NCBI GenBank assembly: GCA_012798865.1
Contig: JAAZMK010000127.1
Span: 1 to 5,097 of the forward strand
Direction: 5' to 3'
Source: Clostridiaceae bacterium
Lineage (GTDB): Bacteria; Bacillota; Clostridia; Saccharofermentanales; DTU023
DNA length: 5,097 nt
The translations under genes and the position numbers were made by a program. Below the pieces are notes generated by a model. That model was not told where the DNA came from and ran no database searches. It saw nothing but the letters and a program-made list of their open reading frames with translations. Shown here piece by piece: positions 1 through 5,097 of the stretch. Position 1 is the stretch's first letter. Each line of letters begins with the position of its first letter.

Positions 1-597
1 AAATTAGATGCTTTGCAATATCCGTACGACGCGTTAGAGCCGGTCATCGACCAAAAAACAGTCGAAGTGCACCACGGCAAACACCACCAGACTTACGTCA
101 ACAATCTCAACAAGGCGATTGAGGGGCTCAATCTGAAAGAACAAACCATTGAGGAACTGCTTAAAGACTTAAGCCAAGTCCCGGAGGAAAGACGGCAAGC
201 CGTCATCAACCACGGCGGCGGACATTACAACCACTTGGTCTACTGGGAAACAATGACACCGGGCGGCGCAAAAGAACCGCAGGGCGAACTCGCGAAAACC
301 ATTGACGAATTATTCGGCAGTTTCGAGAAGTTTAAAGAAGCGTTCGAGAAGGCTGGCGCCGGTCAGTTCGGCAGCGGCTGGGCATGGCTCGTCCTCGACA
401 AGGGCGAACTGAAAATCGTCCAGTCCTCGAACCAGGATTCACCGGTCAGCAAGGGTATGACGCCTCTTCTCGTGAACGACGTCTGGGAGCACGCCTATTA
501 CCTAAAATACCAGAACAGGCGCGCCGACTATCTGAAAGAGTGGTGGGGTCTCGTCAACTGGGACGTCGTCGCAGCCCGTTACGCAAAAGCAAAATAA
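1..597 (+). CDS. sodA: Superoxide dismutase, Mn/Fe family (5' end outside window)
   Basis: Cytoplasmic enzyme that converts superoxide to oxygen and hydrogen peroxide. The frame is open to the left edge (K-L-D-A-L-Q-Y-P-Y-D-A-L-E-P), so the TTG at 13 is not the start. Family members begin a few residues further upstream, so only a handful of codons are missing. Numbering from the codon at 13, the four metal ligands are present: H20 (EVHHGKHH), H74 (GGGHYNHLVYW), and D156 and H160 (DVWEHAYY). The Gly-Gly before the second histidine and the Gln in SSNQDSP (Q141) sit where manganese-type enzymes carry Gly and Gln. Iron types have Gln at the first place. Mn-type or cambialistic use is therefore likely, but the metal cannot be proven from sequence. 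The C-terminal part (QNRRADYLKEWWGLVNWD) is typical and the length is normal. One small oddity is Asn-His instead of Asn-Asn before GGGH. The promoter lies outside the window. The next gene on this strand starts about 2.1 kb away, so this end of the transcript is monocistronic. Confidence 0.97.
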   Translation, partial: KLDALQYPYDALEPVIDQKTVEVHHGKHHQTYVNNLNKAIEGLNLKEQTIEELLKDLSQVPEERRQAVINHGGGHYNHLVYWETMTPGGAKEPQGELAKTIDELFGSFEKFKEAFEKAGAGQFGSGWAWLVLDKGELKIVQSSNQDSPVSKGMTPLLVNDVWEHAYYLKYQNRRADYLKEWWGLVNWDVVAARYAKAK

Positions 598-622
598 CAC
601 GTAGGATCGATGTTTCTTTCTG

Positions 623-653
623 AGGGGGCTTTCTCAAAAAAGGAAAGCTCCTT
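623..653 (+). terminator. Hairpin downstream of the dismutase gene, possible terminator
   Basis: A 12-bp stem pairs 623-634 with 642-653 around a 7-nt loop (CAAAAAA) and contains three G-U pairs. It starts 25 nt after the dismutase stop codon, where a terminator is expected. It is not followed directly by a T-run. The nearest one, TTTTTT, lies at 669-674. It may therefore be a weak terminator or an mRNA 3'-end stabilising hairpin. This is inferred from pairing only. Confidence 0.4.
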
Positions 654-767
654 AAACGTGGTGCAAAGTTTTTTATCTGAACAGTCCGTCGGAAAACGTG
701 CGAAGCTAAGTACAACGCTTAAAATGCGAAGTTTGCCAAAAAGCGACCCTTCGACCGTACGTGTGCA

Positions 768-900
768 AAATTCAATATAAACTGCAAAATTGCACCCCCC
801 CCTCTCAAGCGAAAATCCATAAATTCGATATAAACTGAAAAACTGCACGTCGGCGCCGGGCGGAAAGTCCAGAAATTCGATATTAATTGAAAAATTGCAC
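768..900. repeat. Three diverged 28-nt repeats at a 52-53 nt period
   Basis: Copies lie at 768-795, 821-848 and 873-900. Each begins AAATTC(A/G)ATAT and ends in (T/C)TGCAC. Pairwise identities counted by eye are 25/28, 25/28 and 24/28. The intervening sequences are 25 and 24 nt. Upstream of copies 2 and 3 similarity continues through GCGAAAATCCAT (809-820) and GCGGAAAGTCCAG (860-872), so for those two the repeated unit is about 40 nt. Copy 1 is flanked by GTGCAA (763-768) and TTGCAC (790-795), a 6-bp inverted pair. Copy 3 can fold internally (TTCGAT/ATTGAA with one G-U pair). The intervals contain an 8-C run (795-802) and the palindrome CGGCGCCG (851-858). No function is known to me. It resembles a small intergenic repeat family more than a CRISPR array. 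Confidence 0.8.
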
Positions 901-1002
901 GCAGTCTGGCTCAAAAAGAAACTGACTCTTACTTTTCTGGAAATTGAGGGTGCAGAGTCGTTAGAACAGAATCGACTTTTAACCGATGGTCTCTTCAAAT
1001 GA

Positions 1003-1538
1003 TCACAGGATGGTCGCGAGGTCATCCGTCCGTTCTTGCTTGACTTCCGGATGGTTGTGCGTGACATCAGCCGATAAGCGCACCATCTGACGCACTTTCG
1101 CAAGGTCGTTAAAGAGCCATCCTGCAGAAGACACGCGCATCGCCGAGCCATTCCCGTAACTGTTATAAGGTTGCAGCCACAGACTCCTCATGAGCTATTT
1201 CGAAAAACGCTGACTATACCCCGTATCGGGGTATCTTTGTCCGAACCTTGCATGGAATAAATCAGCGTCTCCCGAATACTTAGCTCGTCGGTACTGTATC
1301 CGATGTCTAAGAAAGCGTCGATCCCTGCCAACGTCATGACAGTATGCAGACCTACCCTTTCCCCCAAAATATCGACGTCGGTCACTGCCAATGCCATGAC
1401 CGTATCGTCGGTAAATTTCAATCGCTCTGAAAAGAGCGGAAAGTTTTTCGATAAAATATTTTCTGACGGTCGCTCATAGGGACTCCCGACAATGTCACCT
1501 AAAACCGCTCCGAACATAACTCCATCAATTTCGTTCAA
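1003..1538 (-). pseudogene. Broken ADP-ribosylglycohydrolase (DraG family)
   Basis: Intact members remove ADP-ribose from proteins or small molecules using a two-metal (Mg/Mn) centre. The first piece (1538-1188, TTG start; the likely ancestral ATG is at 1517) carries FGAVLGDIVGSPYE and the metal-binding FTDDTVM, followed by a weakened segment ending KDTPIRGIVSVFRNSS and a stop. The second piece, in another frame from about 1191, carries QPYNSYGNGSAMRVSSAGWLF and LSADVTHNHPE, both family hallmarks. Similarity stops near 1045, and the frame ends at 1003 after unrelated residues. The C-terminal half with the second metal motif (the DADT-type segment) is missing. The gene thus has at least one frameshift at about 1190 and a C-terminal loss, and cannot make an active enzyme. 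It follows the DUF2500 gene, overlapping its end, and was probably the last gene of that operon. Confidence 0.85.
1216..1234. repeat. Perfect 8-bp inverted repeat inside the pseudogene
   Basis: ATACCCCG (1216-1223) and CGGGGTAT (1227-1234) are separated by TAT. It lies about 25-45 nt from the frameshift point of the glycohydrolase remnant, in the segment coding for DTPIRG. There is no T-run on either side, so it is not a standard terminator. It may be chance, or a site where the gene was damaged. Confidence 0.6.
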
Positions 1539-1932
1539 AAGAGATTAAACGCGATCCTTTATATGTCAGAGCGCCGTGATCTCCCTCGATAAGCAAACCG
1601 TAATCCTTGCGATCTACGGCAAGCTCCAAGCGATCCCCGTTCATCGCCTCAAACGTCATGAAGTAGCGTGTGTAACCGTCGCGCCCAAGTCGCAGGGTGG
1701 AAGCTGCATCCATGTCTTGAAGAAATGCACCTTTATGTCCTACTTGCATGCGCTTCGCAATCACCTTGGCATCCATGGTCAAAAGGGGCGCCATACGGTC
1801 ATCACGGCGGGATTTGATGACCTTGACGAGATAAGTGATCACCAACAGCAGGAACAAGCCGAACATGACAGAAAAGAGAATATAGATCACTTTCATACCA
1901 AAGTTCAAACTGATTGCCGGCGTTACGAGCAT
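1525..1932 (-). CDS. DUF2500 family membrane protein
   Basis: A 135-residue protein with one predicted transmembrane segment at about residues 15-39 (hydrophobic run from VIYILF to LVKVI). It is followed by the positive stretch KSRRDDR, which suggests that the C-terminal domain is cytoplasmic. That domain (about residues 55-135) fits DUF2500: AKVIAKR, then TRYFMTFEAMNGDRLELAV, DYGLLIEGDHGALTYKG and the ending RLISFER. The family is of unknown function and common in Bacillota. I chose ATG at 1932 rather than the upstream GTG at 1950, because the GTG overlaps the strong ribosome binding site GGAGGT (1943-1948). GTG at 1938 is only 4 nt from that site and is less likely. The start lies 42 nt downstream of the hydrolase stop, so the two genes are probably co-transcribed. 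The 3' end overlaps the start of the glycohydrolase remnant. Confidence 0.88.
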   Translation of the reverse strand: MLVTPAISLNFGMKVIYILFSVMFGLFLLLVITYLVKVIKSRRDDRMAPLLTMDAKVIAKRMQVGHKGAFLQDMDAASTLRLGRDGYTRYFMTFEAMNGDRLELAVDRKDYGLLIEGDHGALTYKGSRLISFERN

Positions 1933-1942
1933 ATTCACTTTT

Positions 1943-1948
1943 ACCTCC
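1943..1948 (-). promoter_or_regulatory. Ribosome binding site deciding the DUF2500 start
   Basis: GGAGGT on the minus strand, 10 nt before ATG 1932 and 4 nt before GTG 1938. It excludes GTG 1950, which it overlaps. Confidence 0.75.
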
Positions 1949-1956
1949 ACATACGT

Positions 1957-1970
1957 TTCGTGAACACGAA
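1957..1970. repeat. Small hairpin between the hydrolase and DUF2500 genes
   Basis: TTCGTG (1957-1962) and CACGAA (1965-1970) form a perfect 6-bp inverted repeat, or 5 bp with a 4-nt loop. It sits between the hydrolase stop (1975) and the DUF2500 ribosome binding site. No T-run follows on the minus strand, so it would not terminate transcription. It could mark an mRNA processing point or be chance. Confidence 0.35.
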
Positions 1971-1974
1971 GTCA

Positions 1975-2610
1975 TCAACATGGTTTGCTGAGAACCAATA
2001 TGCAATCATGATAAGACCCTACGGTGAAGCTGTTCGTCTCGAGCACCGTGACACATGTGAATTGCTCGAGGAACGGCTCAACGCCGGAAGTCTTGTTCCA
2101 GCCTGAGACGCCGTCGAAATAGTGCATCGGGACGGTGACATCCGGCTTGATCGCACGGATGATCGTCGCCGCCTGATTGGCATCTATCGTGAAGAATCCT
2201 CCGACGGGAATGAACGCGACATCGAGGTCTTTCAACTGCTCGAGTTCTTCCGGCGAGAGATCTCTTCCGAGATCGCCGAAATGCGCCACGCGGACGCCCT
2301 CGAAATCGACAATGTGGATTTTATTGGGACCGCGGAGTTTCCCGCCTTGATCATCATGACACGTATCGAGTACTTTTACGGAAACATCGATCGGGCGACC
2401 TGAAAGTTTTACGCGTTCTCTGGCATTGTGGTCGTCGTGTTCATGCGAAACGAGCACGAGATCAGCCTCAAGATCTAATGCAGCATAACCCGGCACTTCG
2501 AGATACGGGTCGAAAACAACTGATTTGTCCCCGCTCTTCACTTCAAAACAAGCGTGACCATGCCAAACAACTTCAACCGCCCGCTTTTCATCACACACAA
2601 ATTTATCCAT
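1975..2610 (-). CDS. Metallo-beta-lactamase-fold hydrolase, UlaG-like
   Basis: A 211-residue cytoplasmic metal-dependent hydrolase of the metallo-beta-lactamase superfamily, in the group often annotated as Zn-dependent hydrolase or L-ascorbate-6-phosphate lactonase-like. Visible features in order are VVWHGHACFEV (residues 14-24, typical first strand), FDPY (33-36), the metal motif SHEHDDH (H56, H58, D60, H61), H85 in CHDDQGG followed by RGPNKI (93-98), HFGDLG (D113 the bridging aspartate), and PMHY (H163). All the metal ligands of the fold are therefore present. The substrate cannot be told: no ascorbate-utilisation neighbours are seen, so the lactonase name should not be taken as its function. 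I chose ATG 2610 over GTG 2619 because the latter overlaps the ribosome binding site GGTGA (2616-2620). It is the first gene of the minus-strand operon with DUF2500 and the broken glycohydrolase. It is transcribed divergently from the HExxH gene. Confidence 0.92.
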   Translation of the reverse strand: MDKFVCDEKRAVEVVWHGHACFEVKSGDKSVVFDPYLEVPGYAALDLEADLVLVSHEHDDHNARERVKLSGRPIDVSVKVLDTCHDDQGGKLRGPNKIHIVDFEGVRVAHFGDLGRDLSPEELEQLKDLDVAFIPVGGFFTIDANQAATIIRAIKPDVTVPMHYFDGVSGWNKTSGVEPFLEQFTCVTVLETNSFTVGSYHDCILVLSKPC

Positions 2611-2615
2611 TCGAG

Positions 2616-2624
2616 TCACCCTTT
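2616..2624 (-). promoter_or_regulatory. Ribosome binding site deciding the hydrolase start
   Basis: Minus-strand AAAGGGTGA, with GGTGA ending 5 nt before ATG 2610. The alternative GTG at 2619 lies inside this site, so the protein starts MDKFV and not MTRMDKFV. Confidence 0.7.
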
Positions 2625-2642
2625 CACATAAAATACATTAAA

Positions 2643-2674
2643 TTAACAAGGTATTTCGGTTATTCAATTATAAT
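2643..2674 (+). promoter_or_regulatory. Candidate promoter in the divergent intergenic region
   Basis: The 105 nt between the two divergent genes are AT-rich and contain a perfect TATAAT at 2669-2674. The best -35 candidate is TTAACA at 2643-2648 with a long 20-nt spacer. Because ATTATAAT is almost self-complementary, a TATAAT also reads on the minus strand (2672-2667), so the same box could serve both genes. CACGTG (2676-2681) lies beside it. The -35 assignment is weak. Confidence 0.4.
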
Positions 2675-2715
2675 ACACGTGACCATTATTTTACGAAGGC
2701 GATACAGGGGGACTT

Positions 2716-3858
2716 ATGGATCGTCATACGCTGCTCGACACATATCAAAAGCTTGAAGAACGCTTGGCAAAACTCAATTTTATGTCGCTATGGCAGAGTT
2801 TTACGAAGCGCCCCTACGCGCTCTATACGGATGAATCGATGTGCTTTTGCGGGGAGCTGTTGCCGAAGCCTGATTATTTCTATGGAAATACGGCGATTGA
2901 GTACGACAGCAAGATGATCGCCATCTGGATGTTGAAACAGGAGCAGATAGAAACGGACGAAGATCTCGATAAACTTGCCGCTAAGCTCGTGCACGAAATG
3001 TTTCACGTCATGCAGATGGAAAACGGCGAATCTCGCTTCCCGCATGACCTCGAATTGATCGCTTTCCCTCTCAACCCCGAGCTCGTCGCGCTCGCCAAAC
3101 GCGAAGATGATCTCTTGGAACAATACGCCAATATGATGACGCCCGGCAACGAAGCGTTCGAAGACGAGCAAGAACAGCGTAACCTTGACGCCACAACAAT
3201 TCTTTCCCGGATAGCCGAAATTCGGTCTTTTATGAGAACATTGAGCGACGGCGCAATAATCAATGAATGGCGCACCGAAACAGTAGAAGGAATTGCGGAA
3301 TTTGTCGGTTTTAAATCGCTACGGCAATTAAACAGCAGCCTTGCCGCAAAAGAAATCACCGTTTCCATTATGAACCTTCGAAAGGCGACGGACGCTTTGG
3401 ATCATCGGCGCCACAGTTACTATGCAGGTCCGTTGCTCTGCTCGCTTGCGGAGACGGCAGAGATTGATTTTGACCGGAGCTTCGCATCAGAGAGAACTCT
3501 TTGGGAGCTTATTGAAGAGCAAATCATTGCCAAGCCGGACGTATCAAAGAAACGTGAGCTGACATTGACGGATGAAGAGCTTCGAGAAGCGAACGTGATC
3601 GTCGAGCAAGAGAAGGCAAGACGAGAAGAGAAGCTCACATCGTTCCAAGCGAAGTTTCCTGTTGAAGAGCCGATTCAGGCGACCATCTGCGGTTACGATC
3701 CGATGAACATCGTGCGCGTCGGTGATTATCTCCTCTCCACCAGTTTTCTGATGATTAATCATGAGGGAGAACAGCGTCGATTGATGGGAGAACACCTCAT
3801 ACGCATGAAGCCCGGTGACTTCTGGAACGTTGAAGCCCTTTACGCGCCCGAACGTTAA
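2716..3858 (+). CDS. Uncharacterised HExxH zinc-peptidase-like protein
   Basis: A 380-residue protein I cannot assign to a named family. There is no signal peptide or membrane segment, so it is probably cytoplasmic. Residues 91-100 read LVHEMFHVMQ, a zincin HExxH motif with H93, E94 and H97. About 95 residues later comes TVEGIAEFVGF, where E191 is a plausible third zinc ligand. Then YYAGPLLCSL (235-244) resembles the Y-x-x-G helix seen after the active site in several gluzincin-type families. Residues 285-312 are highly charged and probably helical (EELREANVIVEQEKARREEK). The last 65 residues (about 316-380) look like a separate small domain containing CGYDPMNIVRVGDYLL. The ATG is preceded by AGGGGG (2706-2711), 4 nt away. 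It stands alone on the plus strand, divergent from the hydrolase operon. Protease activity is inferred from the motifs alone. A non-catalytic role or a different third ligand is possible. Confidence 0.85.
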   Translation: MDRHTLLDTYQKLEERLAKLNFMSLWQSFTKRPYALYTDESMCFCGELLPKPDYFYGNTAIEYDSKMIAIWMLKQEQIETDEDLDKLAAKLVHEMFHVMQMENGESRFPHDLELIAFPLNPELVALAKREDDLLEQYANMMTPGNEAFEDEQEQRNLDATTILSRIAEIRSFMRTLSDGAIINEWRTETVEGIAEFVGFKSLRQLNSSLAAKEITVSIMNLRKATDALDHRRHSYYAGPLLCSLAETAEIDFDRSFASERTLWELIEEQIIAKPDVSKKRELTLTDEELREANVIVEQEKARREEKLTSFQAKFPVEEPIQATICGYDPMNIVRVGDYLLSTSFLMINHEGEQRRLMGEHLIRMKPGDFWNVEALYAPER

Positions 3859-3873
3859 ATAGCGATTGTATCG

Positions 3874-3904
3874 ATCAAGCCAATGCGATGCCATTGCATT
3901 TGAT
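3874..3904. repeat. Small imperfect hairpin after the HExxH gene
   Basis: ATCAA (3874-3878) pairs with TTGAT (3900-3904), and CAATG (3881-3885) pairs with CATTG (3892-3896) inside it, with a small internal loop. It starts 15 nt after the stop codon. It could help end or stabilise the transcript, but no T-run follows. Confidence 0.35.
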
Positions 3905-3918
3905 ATGACCGACGACAT

Positions 3919-3982
3919 AACGCAATGACAGCCAATCAGTCAAGAAGCCAAGAATAGATCATGGATCGCGTCATTGCGTTTT
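3919..3982 (+). terminator. Long-loop inverted repeat, possible terminator
   Basis: AACGCAATGAC (3919-3929) and GTCATTGCGTT (3970-3980) are perfect 11-bp inverted repeats. On the plus strand the right arm runs into TTTT (3979-3982). The 40-nt loop is unusually large and holds a small GATC-ATG-GATC fold (3957-3967). It lies between the HExxH stop and the pheS promoter, where a terminator is expected. The long loop and short T-run make it untypical. Confidence 0.45.
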
Positions 3983-4033
3983 CGCACAAATTGAGCTATT
4001 GAGAAACCCTCCCGACAATACTCAACTCTAAAA

Positions 4034-4063
4034 TCGACAATGATCGCTGGAATGATCTATACT
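4034..4063 (+). promoter_or_regulatory. Sigma-70-type promoter of pheS
   Basis: TCGACA (4034-4039) and TATACT (4058-4063), with an 18-nt spacer, match the -35 and -10 consensus at 5 of 6 positions each. Transcription would start near 4070, leaving a leader of about 27 nt. The spacer contains a 7-bp direct repeat AATGATC (4039-4045 and 4051-4057), 12 nt apart, which could be a regulator site or chance. Confidence 0.6.
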
Positions 4064-4096
4064 TATGGGTAGTCATCAAACAGAGGAGAGATACCA

Positions 4097-5097
4097 ATGA
4101 GGGATCAATTAAGCGAAATCCGCGTAAAAGGATTGGATGCTTTTGCGACTGCGGAGACATCGGAAAGATTAGAATCGCTCCGCCAGCATTATCTCGGAAA
4201 GAAAGGGGTCTTGACGGAAATCCTGAAAGGTCTCGGAAAATTATCGCACGAGGAGCGCAGGGAGCTCGGACAGCTTGCTAACGAAATCAAGCAGCTTTTT
4301 CTTCAGGCAATCGAAGAGCAGAAAGAAGAGCTTCTCGATAAAGCGTCGTTTCTAGAGCTTCGTCCCGATCTGACCATACCCGGACTCGCCGTTCCGAGCG
4401 GCGGTCTGCACCCGATCACGCAGATGTGTTACGACTTGAACGACGCATTCCGTTCTTTGAACTTCGAGATTTTTAGTGAAGATGAGATTTCAAGCGAACT
4501 CTACGCATTTGACTACCTCAATTTCCCGCCGGATCACCCTGCCCGCGACACAATGGATACGTACTGGCTGGAAGGCACGGAGAATAAGCGCGGCGCCGAG
4601 CGCCTCTGCCTTCGTCCGCACCTGACGGGAGCAAGCGTCCGCTATCTTCAAAAACACGGAGCGCCGGCACGGTTCGTTTATCCGGGAACCGTCTTTCGAA
4701 ACGAGAGCACCGACGCGCGCCACGAGCGGGCTTTCTACCAATACGAGGCACTGATCGTCGATCGTGATTTCTCGTTTTCTTCGGGACTTTTGCTCGTCCG
4801 CACCATCTTGGAAAAAGTATTCGGTTACGACGTCCCCGTCCGTATGCGCGCCGGTTTCTTCCCGTTCGTTGAACCGGGATTTGAAATCGACATGCAGTGC
4901 AGCGTGTGCGGCGGTGAAGGCTGTCACGTCTGCCAACATGTCGGATGGATCGAAGTTATGCCCGGCGGTTCACCACACCCCAATGTACTGCGTGCCGCGG
5001 ACCTAGACCCCGATATCTGGAGCGGCTTCTACATCAACATCGGACTCGATCGCCTCGTCATGATGCGCTACGAGATCGATGACGTACGCCTGTTCCG
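4097..5097 (+). CDS. pheS: Phenylalanyl-tRNA synthetase alpha subunit (3' end outside window)
   Basis: Catalytic subunit of the PheS2-PheT2 enzyme that charges tRNA-Phe. The ATG at 4097 follows AGGAGAG (4084-4090) by 6 nt. The 333 visible codons lack only the last ten or so residues. Residues 1-85 form the charged helical arm that contacts tRNA. Then come motif 1 (HPITQMCYDLNDAFRSLNFE, 105-124), NFPPDHPARD (142-151), RPHLTG (173-178), motif 2 with FRNE (200-203) and FYQYE (213-217), and FFPFVEPGFEIDM (254-266). A four-cysteine cluster follows (C268, C271, C276, C279), as in many bacterial PheS, and then motif 3 GLDRLVMMRY with R319. Several places differ from common bacterial PheS. RPHLTGAS replaces the usual R-T-H-T-S-P type segment. 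GGSPHP replaces G-x-G-M-V-H-P. SGFYINIG replaces SGFAFGMG, so the residue aligning with E. coli Ala294, which sets pocket size, is Tyr312. pheT would be expected just beyond the right edge. The FRNE/FYQYE style hints at a transferred or paralogous lineage, but this is an inference. Confidence 0.95.
   Translation, partial: MRDQLSEIRVKGLDAFATAETSERLESLRQHYLGKKGVLTEILKGLGKLSHEERRELGQLANEIKQLFLQAIEEQKEELLDKASFLELRPDLTIPGLAVPSGGLHPITQMCYDLNDAFRSLNFEIFSEDEISSELYAFDYLNFPPDHPARDTMDTYWLEGTENKRGAERLCLRPHLTGASVRYLQKHGAPARFVYPGTVFRNESTDARHERAFYQYEALIVDRDFSFSSGLLLVRTILEKVFGYDVPVRMRAGFFPFVEPGFEIDMQCSVCGGEGCHVCQHVGWIEVMPGGSPHPNVLRAADLDPDIWSGFYINIGLDRLVMMRYEIDDVRLF

Larger units (their letters stand above)
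598..1002. other. Gene-free region between the dismutase and the pseudogene
   Basis: About 400 bases without a gene I can support. Contents in order are the hairpin at 623-653, a T-run at 669-674, the three repeat copies at 768-900 with an 8-C run at 795-802, and a 6-bp inverted repeat GACTCT/AGAGTC (924-929 with 954-959). The minus strand is open in one frame from 1151 down to 579. Its first part is the wrong frame of the broken glycohydrolase gene, and the rest matches no family I recognise and has no plausible start of its own. I regard this stretch as non-coding or degenerate sequence carrying a repeat element. Confidence 0.6.

Noticed and set aside
384..623. 79-residue plus-strand reading frame
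   Set aside because: Out-of-frame shadow of the dismutase C-terminal region.
768..900. CRISPR array (28-nt repeats, 24-25 nt intervals)
   Set aside because: Repeats differ at 3-4 positions from each other, the intervals share sequence upstream of copies 2 and 3 and are short for spacers, there are only three units, and no cas gene is present.
579..1151. 190-residue minus-strand protein
   Set aside because: Its N-terminal part is the wrong frame of the broken glycohydrolase, no ribosome binding site fits, and the repeats are read in different frames.
1576..2106. 176-residue plus-strand reading frame
   Set aside because: It lies antisense to the DUF2500 gene and the end of the hydrolase gene, both clearly recognised families.
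3003..3918. Minus-strand reading frames opposite the HExxH gene
   Set aside because: Low-complexity Ser/Arg-rich translations typical of antisense frames. The sense frame has a ribosome binding site and motifs.
3859..4096. T-box riboswitch upstream of pheS
   Set aside because: No T-box core sequence or specifier-stem architecture found by eye, and a good promoter sits close to the start codon.
4490..4939. 149-residue minus-strand reading frame
   Set aside because: It lies fully antisense to pheS, whose motifs are unmistakable.

Overview
The window looks like chromosomal DNA of a low-to-mid GC Bacillota (Firmicutes) bacterium. This rests on strong purine-rich ribosome binding sites (AGGAGAG, GGAGGT, GGGTGA) and on the gene families present: a Mn/Fe superoxide dismutase, a DUF2500 membrane protein, a UlaG-like metallo-beta-lactamase-fold hydrolase and pheS. 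I cannot fix the genus. No tRNA, rRNA, transposase or phage gene is visible.

Layout from left to right. (1) 1-597, plus strand: superoxide dismutase, lacking only its first few codons, which lie outside the window. (2) 598-1002: no convincing gene. It holds a hairpin just after the dismutase and three diverged copies of a 28-nt repeat at a 52-53 nt period (768-900). (3) 1003-2610, minus strand: a compact operon read right to left. It encodes the metallo-beta-lactamase-fold hydrolase, the DUF2500 membrane protein, and a broken ADP-ribosylglycohydrolase (DraG family) that is frameshifted and has lost its C-terminal half. (4) 2611-2715: a short divergent promoter region with a perfect TATAAT. 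(5) 2716-3858, plus strand: an unrecognised 380-residue cytoplasmic protein with an HEMFH zinc-protease motif and a downstream EGIAEF glutamate motif. (6) 3859-4096: a terminator-like inverted repeat, then a sigma-70-type promoter with a very short leader. (7) 4097 to the right edge, plus strand: pheS, nearly complete. It is unusual in its amino-acid pocket and has no T-box leader.

The genes do not form one obvious pathway. The most interesting items are the 52-53 nt repeat cluster next to a decaying gene, the orphan HExxH protein, and the divergent PheS. I found no clear evidence of a complete new defence or mobile system.
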